Assembly (NCBI RefSeq): GCF_019458805.1
Contig: NZ_JAIBOA010000002.1
Location: 62,001 to 126,000, forward strand
DNA from: Actinomadura parmotrematis
GTDB lineage: Bacteria; Actinomycetota; Actinomycetes; Streptosporangiales; Streptosporangiaceae
Length of the DNA stretch: 64,000 bases
Reading direction: 5' to 3'
Positions 1-7,656 of this stretch are shown in pieces (position 1 is the first letter of the stretch; every line of letters starts with the position of its first letter). The notes beneath the pieces were generated by a model. It had not been told where the DNA came from and did not search any database. It saw only the letters and a program-made list of their open reading frames with translations. Both the position numbers and the translations under genes were made by a program.

Positions 1-158
1 CGGGATTCCAAGCCGCCCTCGCCGCACCGGAGGAGTTCCCGCGCACCACGGCGGTCGCCGGCGAACTGCTGCGCTTCGACACCGCGGCCGACTACGACTA
101 CGGGTTGGAGCTGCTGCTAGAGGCCCTCGACGGACTACCCCGGGAGGTCAAGCCTTGA
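1..158 (+). CDS. TetR-family regulator, C-terminal fragment (cut by window edge)
   Basis: The reading frame is open from base 3 to the TGA at 156-158, giving about 51 residues. The end (ADYDYGLELLLEAL) matches in style the C-terminus of the TetR-family protein encoded at 770-1423 (ADFEFGMELLLSAI), and both have a GELL motif upstream. This is therefore the ligand-binding-domain tail of a paralogous TetR regulator whose DNA-binding part lies outside the window. The two regulators converge on the repeat field 159-769. The family is assigned only by similarity to the neighbour, so the ligand and targets are unknown. Confidence 0.7.
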   Translation, partial: GFQAALAAPEEFPRTTAVAGELLRFDTAADYDYGLELLLEALDGLPREVKP

Positions 159-769
159 GCCAGCCCCAAGCCGGCTCCGAGCTGGCACGACACATCCCTT
201 GAACCGGCGTCACGCCCTAAGCCAGCACGGCACGCCCTGAACCGGGCCAGCACGGCACGCCCTGAGCCGAGCCAGCACGGCACGCCCTGAGCCGAGCCAG
301 CACGGCACGCCTTGAGTCGGCACAACACGTCTCTTGAACCGGCGTCTCGCCCTGAGCCAACATGACACTTCCTGAGCTGAGCCAACGCGTCACGTTCCGA
401 ACCGTGCCAGTGCGTTGCGTTCTGAGCCAGCGCAATACGCCCTCAGCCCGGGCCGACACCTCACGCCCTTGAGACCGGCCGGCACGGCACGCCCCGAGAC
501 GGGCCGGCACGGCACGGCCTTGAGGCCGGTCGGCACGCTCTGAGCCGGGACAGCGCGTCGCGTTCTAAGGCAGCGCAATACGCCCTGAGGCGGGCTGGCG
601 CATTACATTTTGAGACCGGTCGGCACGGCACGGCCTTGAGGCCGGTCGGCATGCTCTGAGCCGGGGCAGCGCGTCGCGTTTTGAGGTGGTGCAGTACGCC
701 CTGAGGCGGGCTGGTGTATTGCGTTCTTGAGGGCGGTCGGCACGGCGCGCTCTGGGGTTGGATGGCGCG
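159..769. repeat. Degenerate GC-rich repeat field with 25-bp and 116-bp periodicities
   Basis: This gene-free stretch lies between two convergent TetR-family genes. Four near-identical 25-bp units start at 221, 246, 271 and 296 (core GCCAGCACGGCACGCCCTGA). Further right the core decays, and a longer block is duplicated with a 116-bp offset: bases 520-635 match 636-751 with scattered substitutions. Several frames stay open, but they give only Arg/Ala/Cys-rich low-complexity peptides without a ribosome-binding site. I see no gene here. The duplication points to slippage or recombination; function is unknown. Confidence 0.75.
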
Positions 770-1423
770 TCACGCTTTTAGTCGGCGCTCTATGGCCGAC
801 AGGAGCAGTTCCATGCCGAACTCGAAGTCGGCGTCCGAGTCCTCGGTGAGGAGCTCGCCGGGCAGCGCGGCCACGTGCGGGAACCGGCCGGGGTCGAGGA
901 GCCGCAGCGCTTCGGTGTGGTCGAGGCTGCGCAGCGCGCGCCGCATGCCGGACTCGCGGAGCTGCGACCCGAGCGCGTAGGCCATGAAGGCGTGCACGGC
1001 GCGCACCGCCTCCGGCCCCTCCAGGCCGGCCCGCGCGCAGACCGCGAACGCCCGCTCGACGGTGCGGAGCCGCACCGGAATGGAGATCCGGCCCTCCAAG
1101 ACCAGCGCCAGGCTGCGCGGGTACTCGGCGGCGGCCGCCCGGAAGGCGCGGAGCAGCCGCCGCGCGTCCTCCCGCCAGTCCTCGCACTCGTCGTCGGGCA
1201 GGTCGATGGCGCCCATGACGTACTCGGCGACGCCCTCGACGAGCGCGTCTCTGCTCGGGACGTGCCGATAGGCCGCCATCGCGCTCACCCCGAGCTCGGC
1301 GCCGACGGCGCGCATCGACAGCGCGTCCGGGCCGGCCCGCTCGACGAGCTCGACGGCGGTGTGCACGATCAGCTCGCGGGTGAGCACCACCCGCATCACC
1401 CGGTCGGGCGCGTCCCTCGGCAT
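770..1423 (-). CDS. TetR/AcrR-family transcriptional regulator
   Basis: A 217-aa protein with the TetR layout. The N-terminal helix-turn-helix (residues about 15-60) contains SMRAVGAELGVSAMAAYRHV followed by SRDALVEGV; an all-helical C-terminal ligand-binding domain follows. The ATG at 1421-1423 is chosen because a GGGAGGTGG ribosome-binding site sits directly upstream; the frame extends further upstream only through the palindromic element at 1483-1584. The C-terminal tail resembles that of the partial TetR gene at 1-158, suggesting an inverted duplicate pair. Regulators of this type usually repress themselves and a neighbouring gene, but no adjacent transporter or enzyme makes the target obvious. 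Confidence 0.88.
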   Translation of the reverse strand: MPRDAPDRVMRVVLTRELIVHTAVELVERAGPDALSMRAVGAELGVSAMAAYRHVPSRDALVEGVAEYVMGAIDLPDDECEDWREDARRLLRAFRAAAAEYPRSLALVLEGRISIPVRLRTVERAFAVCARAGLEGPEAVRAVHAFMAYALGSQLRESGMRRALRSLDHTEALRLLDPGRFPHVAALPGELLTEDSDADFEFGMELLLSAIERRLKA

Positions 1424-1482
1424 CCCACCTCCCGTGCGCACAACCCTAGTCCGGCCGTACCGGCCGGCTCGCCCCGTGATGG

Positions 1483-1584
1483 TGACCGACTGGTCAGCAG
1501 AGGTTGAGATGCGGCGTGTCGGGCGCTTTGAAGATCGAAAGTGCCCGACACGCCGCATCTCAACAGATGGTGACCGGGCGGTCA
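1483..1584. repeat. 102-bp nested palindromic element, copy 1
   Basis: Two 14-bp palindromes of the form TGACC-N4-GGTCA (1483-1496 and 1571-1584) bracket a perfect 22-bp inverted repeat (arms 1503-1524 and 1543-1564, core GAGATGCGGCGTGTC). Spacers between outer and inner palindromes are 6 bp and the central loop is 18 bp, itself partly self-complementary (CTTT...AAAG). Copies of identical length and layout lie at 32277-32378 and 60097-60198. This copy is 87 bp past the stop of the nuclease gene (stop at 1671) and 60 bp upstream of the TetR start. It could be a REP/BIME-like element, a terminator or a non-autonomous mobile unit. Confidence 0.9.
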
Positions 1585-1670
1585 TCGTCGGGGGGAGGGG
1601 GGCGGCGCGGCGCCCATCCGGGGCGCCGTCGCCGGGCGAACCCGAAGGGTCGGGGCGCTGGTCGGGCGGG

Positions 1671-2543
1671 TCAGTCGGGCATGGCGGACCAGGGGTCCTT
1701 GCGGGGGGCTGCCTCCTGGCCCTCGGGGCAGTGACGGCGGTAGTCGCACCAGCCGCAGAGGCTCCCGGTGCGGGGCGGGAACACCGCGTCGAACGGGCGG
1801 TGGTCGATCTGGTCGGGTCGGTAAGCGGGCTTCAGCCGCGACCGGTACGCCTCGTCGGCGTCCTGCGCCTCGGCCGCGATGCCCTCGGCCCGCCGGATGT
1901 GCCGCTCCAGCGACTCGGGCGTGTGGTCCCAGGCCGCGACCTCGCCGGACGGCAGGTGGTGCAGCTCGACGCGGTGGCAGGGGCGGCGCAGCACCCGCGC
2001 CGCCGCCACCGCGTAGATCGCCATGGCGAGCGAGCCGCGGGCGTCATCGGCGGTGAGGACGTGCCGGCCGGTCTTGTAGTCGACCACGACGAGCTCGGCG
2101 CCGCGGTCGTCCAGCCGGTCGATGCGGCCCGAGACGGCGATGCGGTCGGTGCGGGTCGCCACGGTCCGCTCGACGCCGGCCGGTTCGTCCTCGGGGTCGA
2201 GCCGGCCGGCGTAGCGCTCGATCATGGCGCGGGCCCGGTCGCGCTGCCGCGCCGCCTGCTCGCCGTCGCGGTACCCCTCGGTGAGCCAGCCGCGCGCGAG
2301 CAGCGCGCCCGCCGCCTCGGCGGTGCGTTCGGGCGCCGGCAGCCGCCACCAGGCGGCCAGCGCGTTGTGGACGCTGGCGCCGAAGCTGTTGTGCGCCCAC
2401 GGCGGGCCCTTGGGAGGCGCCGGCCGGTCCAGGTAGGTCATCCGGTAGCGGCGCGGGCAGTCCAGCCAGGTGTTGAGGCGCGACGGCGTGCACGCGTAGA
2501 GCCGCTGCGGCATTCCCTCGAATCCGAGTTGTTCGGCGCTCAT
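1671..2543 (-). CDS. RecB/Cas4-like PD-(D/E)XK nuclease with Fe-S cluster cysteines
   Basis: A 290-aa stand-alone RecB-family nuclease. Visible active-site elements are His59 (SVHNAL), the GRID motif with Asp142, and Asp155-Tyr-Lys157 (VVVDYKTGR), which is the D...(D/E)XK signature. Cys29 plus the C-terminal cluster Cys263, Cys266 and Cys272 (CGWCDYRRHC) has the spacing of the 4Fe-4S clasp known from AddB and Cas4. This predicts a DNA exonuclease, possibly acting in repair. No cas genes or helicase partner lie nearby, so a CRISPR role is not supported. The ATG at 2543 follows the gene-free 69-bp repeat region; a copy of the 102-bp palindrome lies downstream. Confidence 0.87.
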   Translation of the reverse strand: MSAEQLGFEGMPQRLYACTPSRLNTWLDCPRRYRMTYLDRPAPPKGPPWAHNSFGASVHNALAAWWRLPAPERTAEAAGALLARGWLTEGYRDGEQAARQRDRARAMIERYAGRLDPEDEPAGVERTVATRTDRIAVSGRIDRLDDRGAELVVVDYKTGRHVLTADDARGSLAMAIYAVAAARVLRRPCHRVELHHLPSGEVAAWDHTPESLERHIRRAEGIAAEAQDADEAYRSRLKPAYRPDQIDHRPFDAVFPPRTGSLCGWCDYRRHCPEGQEAAPRKDPWSAMPD

Positions 2544-2604
2544 GGCCGTCCTCCGCCCGCGATCTCACGGTCCCGCGCAGCTCGACGTCGCCCCGCGTTC
2601 CCCC

Positions 2605-2880
2605 GGTCCGGACGGTGCGTGCCCGCAAGCGGAGCCGCGGGGCTCCTCAGCCCGCCAGCTCCCCGCGTTCCCTGGTCCGGACGGTGCATACCCGCAGGCT
2701 GGCCCGCAGGGCTCCTCAGCCCGCCGGTTCCCCGTGTTCTCCGGTCCGGACAGTACGTGCCCGCAAGCGGGGCGGCAGGGCTCCTCGGCCCGCCGGTTTC
2801 CCGCGTTCTCCGGTCCGGACGGTGTGTGCCCGCAGGCGGGGCCGCAGGGCTCCTCCGCTCGCTGGGTCCTCGCGCCGGAC
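2605..2880. repeat. 69-bp tandem repeat (about four units)
   Basis: Units begin with GGTCCGGAC at 2605, 2674, 2743 and 2812, exactly 69 bp apart, and share GGGCTCCTC(A/G)GCCCGCC blocks. The fourth unit decays after about 50 bp and a further partial copy continues to about 2925. Because 69 is a multiple of three, repeats remain open in several frames on both strands (for example a 23-residue GPDGxCPQAGPQGSSARR-type period). Substitutions show no codon-position bias that I can see, and there is no convincing ribosome-binding site. The whole 2544-3147 interval is best read as a non-coding minisatellite between two minus-strand genes. Confidence 0.85.
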
Positions 2881-3147
2881 GGTGCGTGCCCGCGGGCAGG
2901 GTCGCGGTTCCGCTCGGTTCTGCGGCGAGCGGGCACTTGGAGCGTCGATGGCTTCCGCTGCTCGGCTCGCCGGCTCTCCGCGCGTGTCCGCGGGCCGGCT
3001 GTGCTTCGCGGCAAGGGGGCGACGCTTCATGCGCCGTCCTTCCTCGCCGCTCCGGGCGCGGGCCCGCAGCGCTCATGGCCGAATCCGTGCTCCTCGGGAG
3101 CGACGGCGTGCGGCCGTTCGGCGGGTGCGGGCCGGGCGGCGGCAGGG

Positions 3148-3855
3148 TCAGTCCTCGCCCTCGCGGGCGAGCTCGCCCCAGGTCTCCCAGCGGGCGTCCT
3201 CGTCGCCGACGGTGGTCTCCTCGCCCTGGCCGGGCAGGACCCGCAGGTCCTTCGGCAGCGGGGTGATGAGGGCGCCGATCGAGTTGAGCTGCTTGCGCAG
3301 GTCCTCGTACTCGCCGCCGATCGAGCCGGGGCGGCCGCGGTGCAGGGTGTCGCCGGAGAACAGGACGCCGAGCTGCTCGCTGATCACGCTGACGCCGCCG
3401 GGGGTGTGGCCCGGGGTGTGCACGATCTCCAGCTGGGCGCCGGCGATCTCGAAGACGCCGCCGTCCTCCAGCCAGATGTCGGGCTCCAGCGCGCGGAGCG
3501 CCTTGGCGTCGTCCTCGTCGGACTCCTCCTTGGCGAGGCGGCCGAAGTAGTCGCGCCAGAGGAGGCGGTCGGCGCGGTGCAGCGCGACGGGCGCCCACTC
3601 GTCCTCGTCCTCCAGCCCGGCGGCGGCGACCTCCAGGGCATGGGCGAGGTGGTGCTCGTTGCCGTCGGTGAGGATGACGGCCATGACCTCGCGTTCGCCG
3701 ACCTTCTCCAGCACGGCCTCGGCGGAGAACGCCGGGTCGATCACGATGACCTCGTCGTCGTCGCCGACGATGTAGGTGTTGCTCTCGACGTCATGTTCGG
3801 CGTCGTCGAGGCTCACCTTGCCCGACGTCACCACTTGCTCGATGCGCGCGTCCAC
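3148..3855 (-). CDS. Metallo-beta-lactamase-fold protein with degenerate metal motif
   Basis: A 235-aa MBL-fold protein related to glyoxalase II-like hydrolases. The fold is marked by IVIDPAF near residue 38, VHTPGHTPGG (residues 145-154) and LFSGDTLHRG (residues 165-174, Asp169). The family motif THxHxDH reads TDGNEHH at 63-69, so the first two histidines are replaced by Asp and Asn. The late His of the GHG loop is replaced too (PGQG, Gln210). His69, His150 and Asp169 remain, so metal binding may be altered or reduced. It starts 9 bp after the PHP gene on the same strand, suggesting a shared transcript. Substrate unknown. Confidence 0.8.
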   Translation of the reverse strand: MDARIEQVVTSGKVSLDDAEHDVESNTYIVGDDDEVIVIDPAFSAEAVLEKVGEREVMAVILTDGNEHHLAHALEVAAAGLEDEDEWAPVALHRADRLLWRDYFGRLAKEESDEDDAKALRALEPDIWLEDGGVFEIAGAQLEIVHTPGHTPGGVSVISEQLGVLFSGDTLHRGRPGSIGGEYEDLRKQLNSIGALITPLPKDLRVLPGQGEETTVGDEDARWETWGELAREGED

Positions 3856-3864
3856 GGACGCACC

Positions 3865-4704
3865 CTACCGCGCCGTAGGGGCGCGGCGCGCCGCGAGCAG
3901 CGCCGCGTAGGCGTCGGGATCGGTGGTCTCGCAGCCCAGCCGGTCGCCGGTGAGGGCGCCGTGGTCGTCGCTGGAGCCGGTGCCGGCCAGGCCGAGGGCG
4001 CGGGCGAGGCCGCGGAGCGCGGCGCGGTCGTCCGGGGCGTGGTCGGGATGGTCGATCTCGACGCCGGCGAGGCCCGCGGCGGCCAGCGCCTCGATCACCT
4101 CGTCGCCGAAGACGTAGCCGCGGCGCCGCGCCCGCGGGTGGGCGAGGACGGCGACGCCGCCGGCGGCGGTCACCAGCCGGACGGCGCGCTCGGGGTCGAG
4201 GGCGTACCGGTCGACGTGGGCGCGGCCGCCCGGCGCGAGCCAGTCGGCCGTGAACGCCTCCTCGACGCTGCCGACGACGCCGGCGGCGACCATCGCGCGG
4301 GCGATGTGCGGGCGCCCGACGGCCTCGCCGCGCGCGACGGCCTGGACGCCCTCCCAGGTCACCGGCGCGCCGAGCTCCTGGAGCCGGGCGACGACGCCGC
4401 GCGCCCGGTGCACCCGGTCGTCGCGGACGCGGGCGAGCTCGGCGGTCAGGGCCGGGTCGGCGGGGTCGAACAGGTAGCCGAGCAGGTGCAGGCTGCGCCC
4501 GTCCCGCTTGCAGGACAGCTCGATGCCGGGGACGAGCGTCAGCCCGGCGGGGAGCGCCGCGCGGGCGGCGTCCCAGCCGGCGGTGGTGTCGTGGTCGGTG
4601 AGCGCGAGGACGTCCAGGCCGTTCGCCCGTGCGCGGCGGACGACCTCGGCGGGCGGCCGGGTGCCGTCCGAGACGTCGCTGTGGCTGTGCAGGTCGATGC
4701 GCAT
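3865..4704 (-). CDS. PHP-domain phosphoesterase
   Basis: A 279-aa member of the PHP superfamily, close in length and layout to bacterial 3',5'-nucleotide bisphosphate phosphatase / RNase AM (YciV). Metal ligands are visible in order: DLHSHS (His6, His8), LTDHDT (Asp37-His38-Asp39), VPGIELS (Glu near 60), VLAHPR and a late SSDDHG. It is likely a soluble phosphatase or trimming exonuclease acting on nucleotides or 5' RNA ends. It starts with ATG at 4704, 19 bp after the neighbouring zinc-ribbon gene and 9 bp before the MBL gene, all minus strand, so the three probably form one operon. Confidence 0.87.
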   Translation of the reverse strand: MRIDLHSHSDVSDGTRPPAEVVRRARANGLDVLALTDHDTTAGWDAARAALPAGLTLVPGIELSCKRDGRSLHLLGYLFDPADPALTAELARVRDDRVHRARGVVARLQELGAPVTWEGVQAVARGEAVGRPHIARAMVAAGVVGSVEEAFTADWLAPGGRAHVDRYALDPERAVRLVTAAGGVAVLAHPRARRRGYVFGDEVIEALAAAGLAGVEIDHPDHAPDDRAALRGLARALGLAGTGSSDDHGALTGDRLGCETTDPDAYAALLAARRAPTAR

Positions 4705-4723
4705 GCGGCGAGTATGCCGCCCG

Positions 4724-5419
4724 TCACTCGTCGAGGCGGGCGCTCTCGGCGCCGAAGGGCAGCGTCAGCTCCATGCCGGGCTCGCGCAGGTCGACGAGGC
4801 CGTGGCTCTCCAGCATCAGCACGCCCGCGGCGGACGGCCACAGCACCGCCCACAGCCAGTCGCCCATGGCCTCGCCGACGTAGACGGCGCGGTCGGGCTC
4901 GGAGTCGACGACCCAGAGCGGCACCGACCGGCCGGGCGTCGCCGACGGCCCCGAGATGTCGATCTTGGCGTGCGGGGGGCCGGTGTCGAAGCCGGCGCCG
5001 GGGTCGGGACCGTCCAGGCCGCTGTAGTAGGCGCCGAGGCCGATGCCGGGCTGCTCGGCGATGAGCAGCAGGTCGGCGGTCGGCTCGCCGGGCAGCGGCG
5101 GGGCGTCGGGCAGCGCTGCGCCGTGCCCGCCGCCGAGCGGGTTCGGGCCGGACAGGGCGACGATGGAGGCGCGCGCGCCGGACCGCTCGTCGCCGACGGT
5201 GCCGAAGCCGGTGACGAGCCAGCCGAGCGGCAGCGGCCACGGCGTCCACACCGGGACGCGGGCGTCCGCGAGCACGACCGACAGGGCGTCCTGGTTCGGC
5301 TGCTTGGCGGGCTGGCGCGGCAGCACCGCGCCGTGCGCGGCGCACGACCACTCGCTCGACCACGCGTCCGGCGGCCGGAGCGCGCCGGCGCAGCGCGGGC
5401 AGATGGGCTCGGCCCTCAT
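4724..5419 (-). CDS. Conserved actinobacterial zinc-ribbon protein (DUF6758-like)
   Basis: A 231-aa protein with an N-terminal zinc-ribbon-like motif (PICPRCAGAL...WSCAAHG) followed by a hydrophobic, Trp/Pro/Gly-rich body without clear catalytic motifs. It resembles the uncharacterised actinobacterial family I recall as DUF6758, often found beside a PHP-domain gene as here. The ATG at 5417-5419 is preferred to the in-frame TTG nine bases upstream. It is probably the first gene of the operon running through the PHP and MBL genes. No reaction can be proposed from sequence alone. Confidence 0.7.
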   Translation of the reverse strand: MRAEPICPRCAGALRPPDAWSSEWSCAAHGAVLPRQPAKQPNQDALSVVLADARVPVWTPWPLPLGWLVTGFGTVGDERSGARASIVALSGPNPLGGGHGAALPDAPPLPGEPTADLLLIAEQPGIGLGAYYSGLDGPDPGAGFDTGPPHAKIDISGPSATPGRSVPLWVVDSEPDRAVYVGEAMGDWLWAVLWPSAAGVLMLESHGLVDLREPGMELTLPFGAESARLDE

Positions 5420-5501
5420 GGTTACCAAGGGTGCGCGCGGCGCCGCGGCACGTCAAGGCGAGCGGCCCCACCACCAGGGAAAAGAGGGACAAAATAGGGT
5501 C

Positions 5502-5921
5502 ATGCGGGTGCGATGTGTGGGCGGGATCGTCCGGGACGGCGCGGGCCGGCTGCTGCTGATCGAGCGGGGCACGCCGCCCGCCCGCGGCACCTGGTCGGTG
5601 CCCGGCGGGAAGGTCGAGCCGGGCGAGGACGACGCCGCCGCGCTCGTCCGCGAGCTGCGCGAGGAGACCGGCCTGGACGTCGTGCCAGGCCCGCTCGTCG
5701 GGACCGTGGAGCGGCCCGGCCCCGGCGGCGTGGTCTTCGAGATCCACGACTACGCGGCGACCGTGGCGGGCGGCGCGCTGCGCGCCGGGGACGACGCCGC
5801 CGACGCCCGCTGGGTGCCGCTCGCCGAGGTCGCGGCGCTGCCCACGGCGCCGGGCCTGCTGGCCGCGCTGCGATCATGGGGCGTGCTGCCGGACGCCCGA
5901 CCCCCCGGAGGACCGCGTTGA
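5502..5921 (+). CDS. NUDIX hydrolase
   Basis: A 139-aa single-domain NUDIX protein. The Nudix box runs from GGKVEPGE to RELREETGL (about residues 35-58), matching GX5EX7REUXEEXGU. NUDIX enzymes hydrolyse nucleoside diphosphates linked to another group. Its stop codon overlaps the TTG start of pnuC (TTGA, 5918-5921), and pnuC in turn overlaps nadR, so a role in NAD or NAD-precursor turnover (ADP-ribose, NADH or NMN-linked pyrophosphate) is a reasonable inference. No DNA-binding winged helix is present, so it is not an NrtR-type repressor. Confidence 0.88.
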   Translation: MRVRCVGGIVRDGAGRLLLIERGTPPARGTWSVPGGKVEPGEDDAAALVRELREETGLDVVPGPLVGTVERPGPGGVVFEIHDYAATVAGGALRAGDDAADARWVPLAEVAALPTAPGLLAALRSWGVLPDARPPGGPR

Positions 5922-6556
5922 GCCTGCACGACCTGCTGGAACCGCTGCTGCGGCCCGTCCCGCACCTCGGGCCCGTCCGGACGAACTGGGCCGAGCTGCT
6001 CGGCTTCGCGACCGGCGCCGTCAACGTGGGGATGGTCGTCCGGCAGAACATCTGGAACTGGCCCGTCGGCGCCGCCAACGTCGTCCTGCTCGGCCTGGTC
6101 TTCCTCGACGGCGGCCTGTACGCCGACGCGTCGCTGCAGGCCGTCTACCTGGTGCTGCAGGTCTACGGCTGGTGGGTGTGGATGTACGGCGGCCGGGGCC
6201 GCGACGAGCTGCCGGTGCGGCGCACGCGCGGCGGCGAGTGGGCCGCGATCGGCGCCGCCGGGATCGCGGCGACCGGCGTCATGTACTGGGTCCTCGCCAC
6301 CTGGACGGACTCGACCGTCCCGTTCTGGGACGCGCTCACCACGGCGCTGTCGCTGATGGCGACCTACGGGCAGACCCGCAAGCTGCTGGAGTCCTGGTGG
6401 CTGTGGATCATCGTGGACCTCGTCTACATCCCGCTGTACGCCTACAAGGACCTGCACCTGACGGCCGTCCTGTACGTGGTGTTCCTCGCGATCTGCGTGG
6501 CGGGCCTCCTCGCCTGGCGCCGCGCCGCCCCGGCCCGGACGGCGGCGCCGGCGTGA
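5918..6556 (+). CDS. pnuC: PnuC-type nicotinamide riboside/mononucleotide transporter
   Basis: A 212-aa polytopic membrane protein with about seven hydrophobic segments and the PnuC hallmark Trp cluster (VYGWWVWMYGG) and NWPVGAANV. PnuC proteins carry vitamin B3 nucleosides across the membrane by facilitated diffusion, trapped by phosphorylation inside. The start is TTG at 5918, seven bases after a GGAGG at 5906-5910 and overlapping the NUDIX stop codon. An in-frame ATG at 5876 is an alternative, but it lies inside the NUDIX gene. The GTGA overlap with nadR links uptake directly to phosphorylation and adenylation. Confidence 0.92.
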   Translation: MSLHDLLEPLLRPVPHLGPVRTNWAELLGFATGAVNVGMVVRQNIWNWPVGAANVVLLGLVFLDGGLYADASLQAVYLVLQVYGWWVWMYGGRGRDELPVRRTRGGEWAAIGAAGIAATGVMYWVLATWTDSTVPFWDALTTALSLMATYGQTRKLLESWWLWIIVDLVYIPLYAYKDLHLTAVLYVVFLAICVAGLLAWRRAAPARTAAPA

Positions 6557-7656
6557 CCCACCGGCACGGCCTGGTGGTCGGCAAGTTCTACCCGCCGCAC
6601 GCCGGCCACCACCACCTGATCGACACCGCGGCGGCGGCCTGCGCCCGCGTCACCGTGCTGGCCTGCTGGTCCAGCGCGGAGAGCCTGCCGGTGGCGCTGC
6701 GCGCGGCCTGGCTGCGCGAGGCGCACCCGCAGCCGCACGTGGAGATCGTCGCGGTGGTCGACGACACCGAGGTCGACTACGCCGACCCGGGCGTGTGGGA
6801 CGCGCACGAGGCGGCGTTCCGGCACGGCCTGGCACTGCAGGCAGGGCTCGGCGCGGAGCGGCCGCCGGTGGACGCGGTGTTCAGCTCCGAGGAGTACGGG
6901 CCCGAGCTGGCCCGCCGCTTCGGCGCCGCGCACGTCCCGGTCGACCCGCCGCGCGGCCGGTTCCCGGTGTCGGGCACCGCCGTGCGCGCCGACCCGGCGG
7001 CGAACTGGCGGTGGCTGTCGCCGGCGGTGCGCGGCCACCTGGCCCGCCGCGTCGTGGTCGTCGGCGCCGAGTCCAGCGGGACGACGACGCTGGCGCGCGC
7101 GCTCGCCGACCGCTACGCCGCGCGCGGCGGGGTGTGGGAGGCGACCCGCTGGGTGCCCGAGTACGGGCGCACCTACTGCGAGGAGAAGCTCGCCGCGGCC
7201 CGCCGCGCCGCCCGCGACCCGGGCCTCTGGCTCGACGACCTGGTCTGGGGCTCCGCCGAGTTCACCACGATCGCCGAGCGGCACCTGGCGATGGAGGACG
7301 CCGCCGCGCGCGCCGGGTCGCCCGTCCTGTTCTGCGACACCGACGCGTTCGCGACGATGCTCTGGCACGAGCGGTACCTGGACGCCCCTGCGCCCGACGT
7401 CGAGCGGCTGCACGAGCGCGCCCCGCACCACCTGTGGATCCTCACCGACGTCGCGGGCGTCCCGTTCGAGCAGGACGGCTGGCGCGACGGGGAGTCCGTC
7501 CGCGGCCGGATGGACGGGCGGTTCCGCGCCGAGCTGGCCCGGCGCGGCCTGCCGCACGTCGCGGTGACCGGCCCGCACGAGGCGCGCCTCGCGGCGGCCG
7601 TGGACGCCGTGGACGCGCTGCTCGCCAAGGGCTGGGAGTTCACTCCCCCGCTGTGA
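6553..7656 (+). CDS. nadR: NadR-like bifunctional NMN adenylyltransferase / ribosylnicotinamide kinase
   Basis: A 367-aa protein. The N-terminal nucleotidyltransferase domain carries GKFYPPHAGHHHLI (the (H/T)xGH motif) and a later FPVSGTAVR. The C-terminal P-loop kinase domain begins near residue 175 with VVGAESSGTTTLARALA. The usual P-loop lysine position is Thr here; the same ESxGTTTL form is, to my recollection, common in actinobacterial NadR-like proteins, so activity is not excluded. It would phosphorylate nicotinamide riboside delivered by PnuC and adenylate NMN to NAD. The GTG start at 6553 overlaps the pnuC stop (GTGA). No N-terminal helix-turn-helix, so it lacks the E. coli repressor function. 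Its 3' end overlaps the convergent CPBP gene by 17 bp. Confidence 0.9.
   Translation: MTHRHGLVVGKFYPPHAGHHHLIDTAAAACARVTVLACWSSAESLPVALRAAWLREAHPQPHVEIVAVVDDTEVDYADPGVWDAHEAAFRHGLALQAGLGAERPPVDAVFSSEEYGPELARRFGAAHVPVDPPRGRFPVSGTAVRADPAANWRWLSPAVRGHLARRVVVVGAESSGTTTLARALADRYAARGGVWEATRWVPEYGRTYCEEKLAAARRAARDPGLWLDDLVWGSAEFTTIAERHLAMEDAAARAGSPVLFCDTDAFATMLWHERYLDAPAPDVERLHERAPHHLWILTDVAGVPFEQDGWRDGESVRGRMDGRFRAELARRGLPHVAVTGPHEARLAAAVDAVDALLAKGWEFTPPL

Noticed and set aside
159..769. CRISPR array
   Set aside because: Repeats are degenerate, contiguous and lack unique spacers, and no cas genes are present; the Cas4-like nuclease at 1671-2543 is a general RecB-type protein.
1359..3266. Plus-strand open frame running through the first palindrome and the RecB-like gene
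   Set aside because: Antisense shadow of the nuclease gene, Arg/Pro/Ala-rich, no family motifs.
2542..5064. Long open frame on the plus strand covering the 69-bp repeat and three minus-strand genes
   Set aside because: It is antisense to well-supported MBL and PHP genes; the open frame is a by-product of GC-rich third positions.
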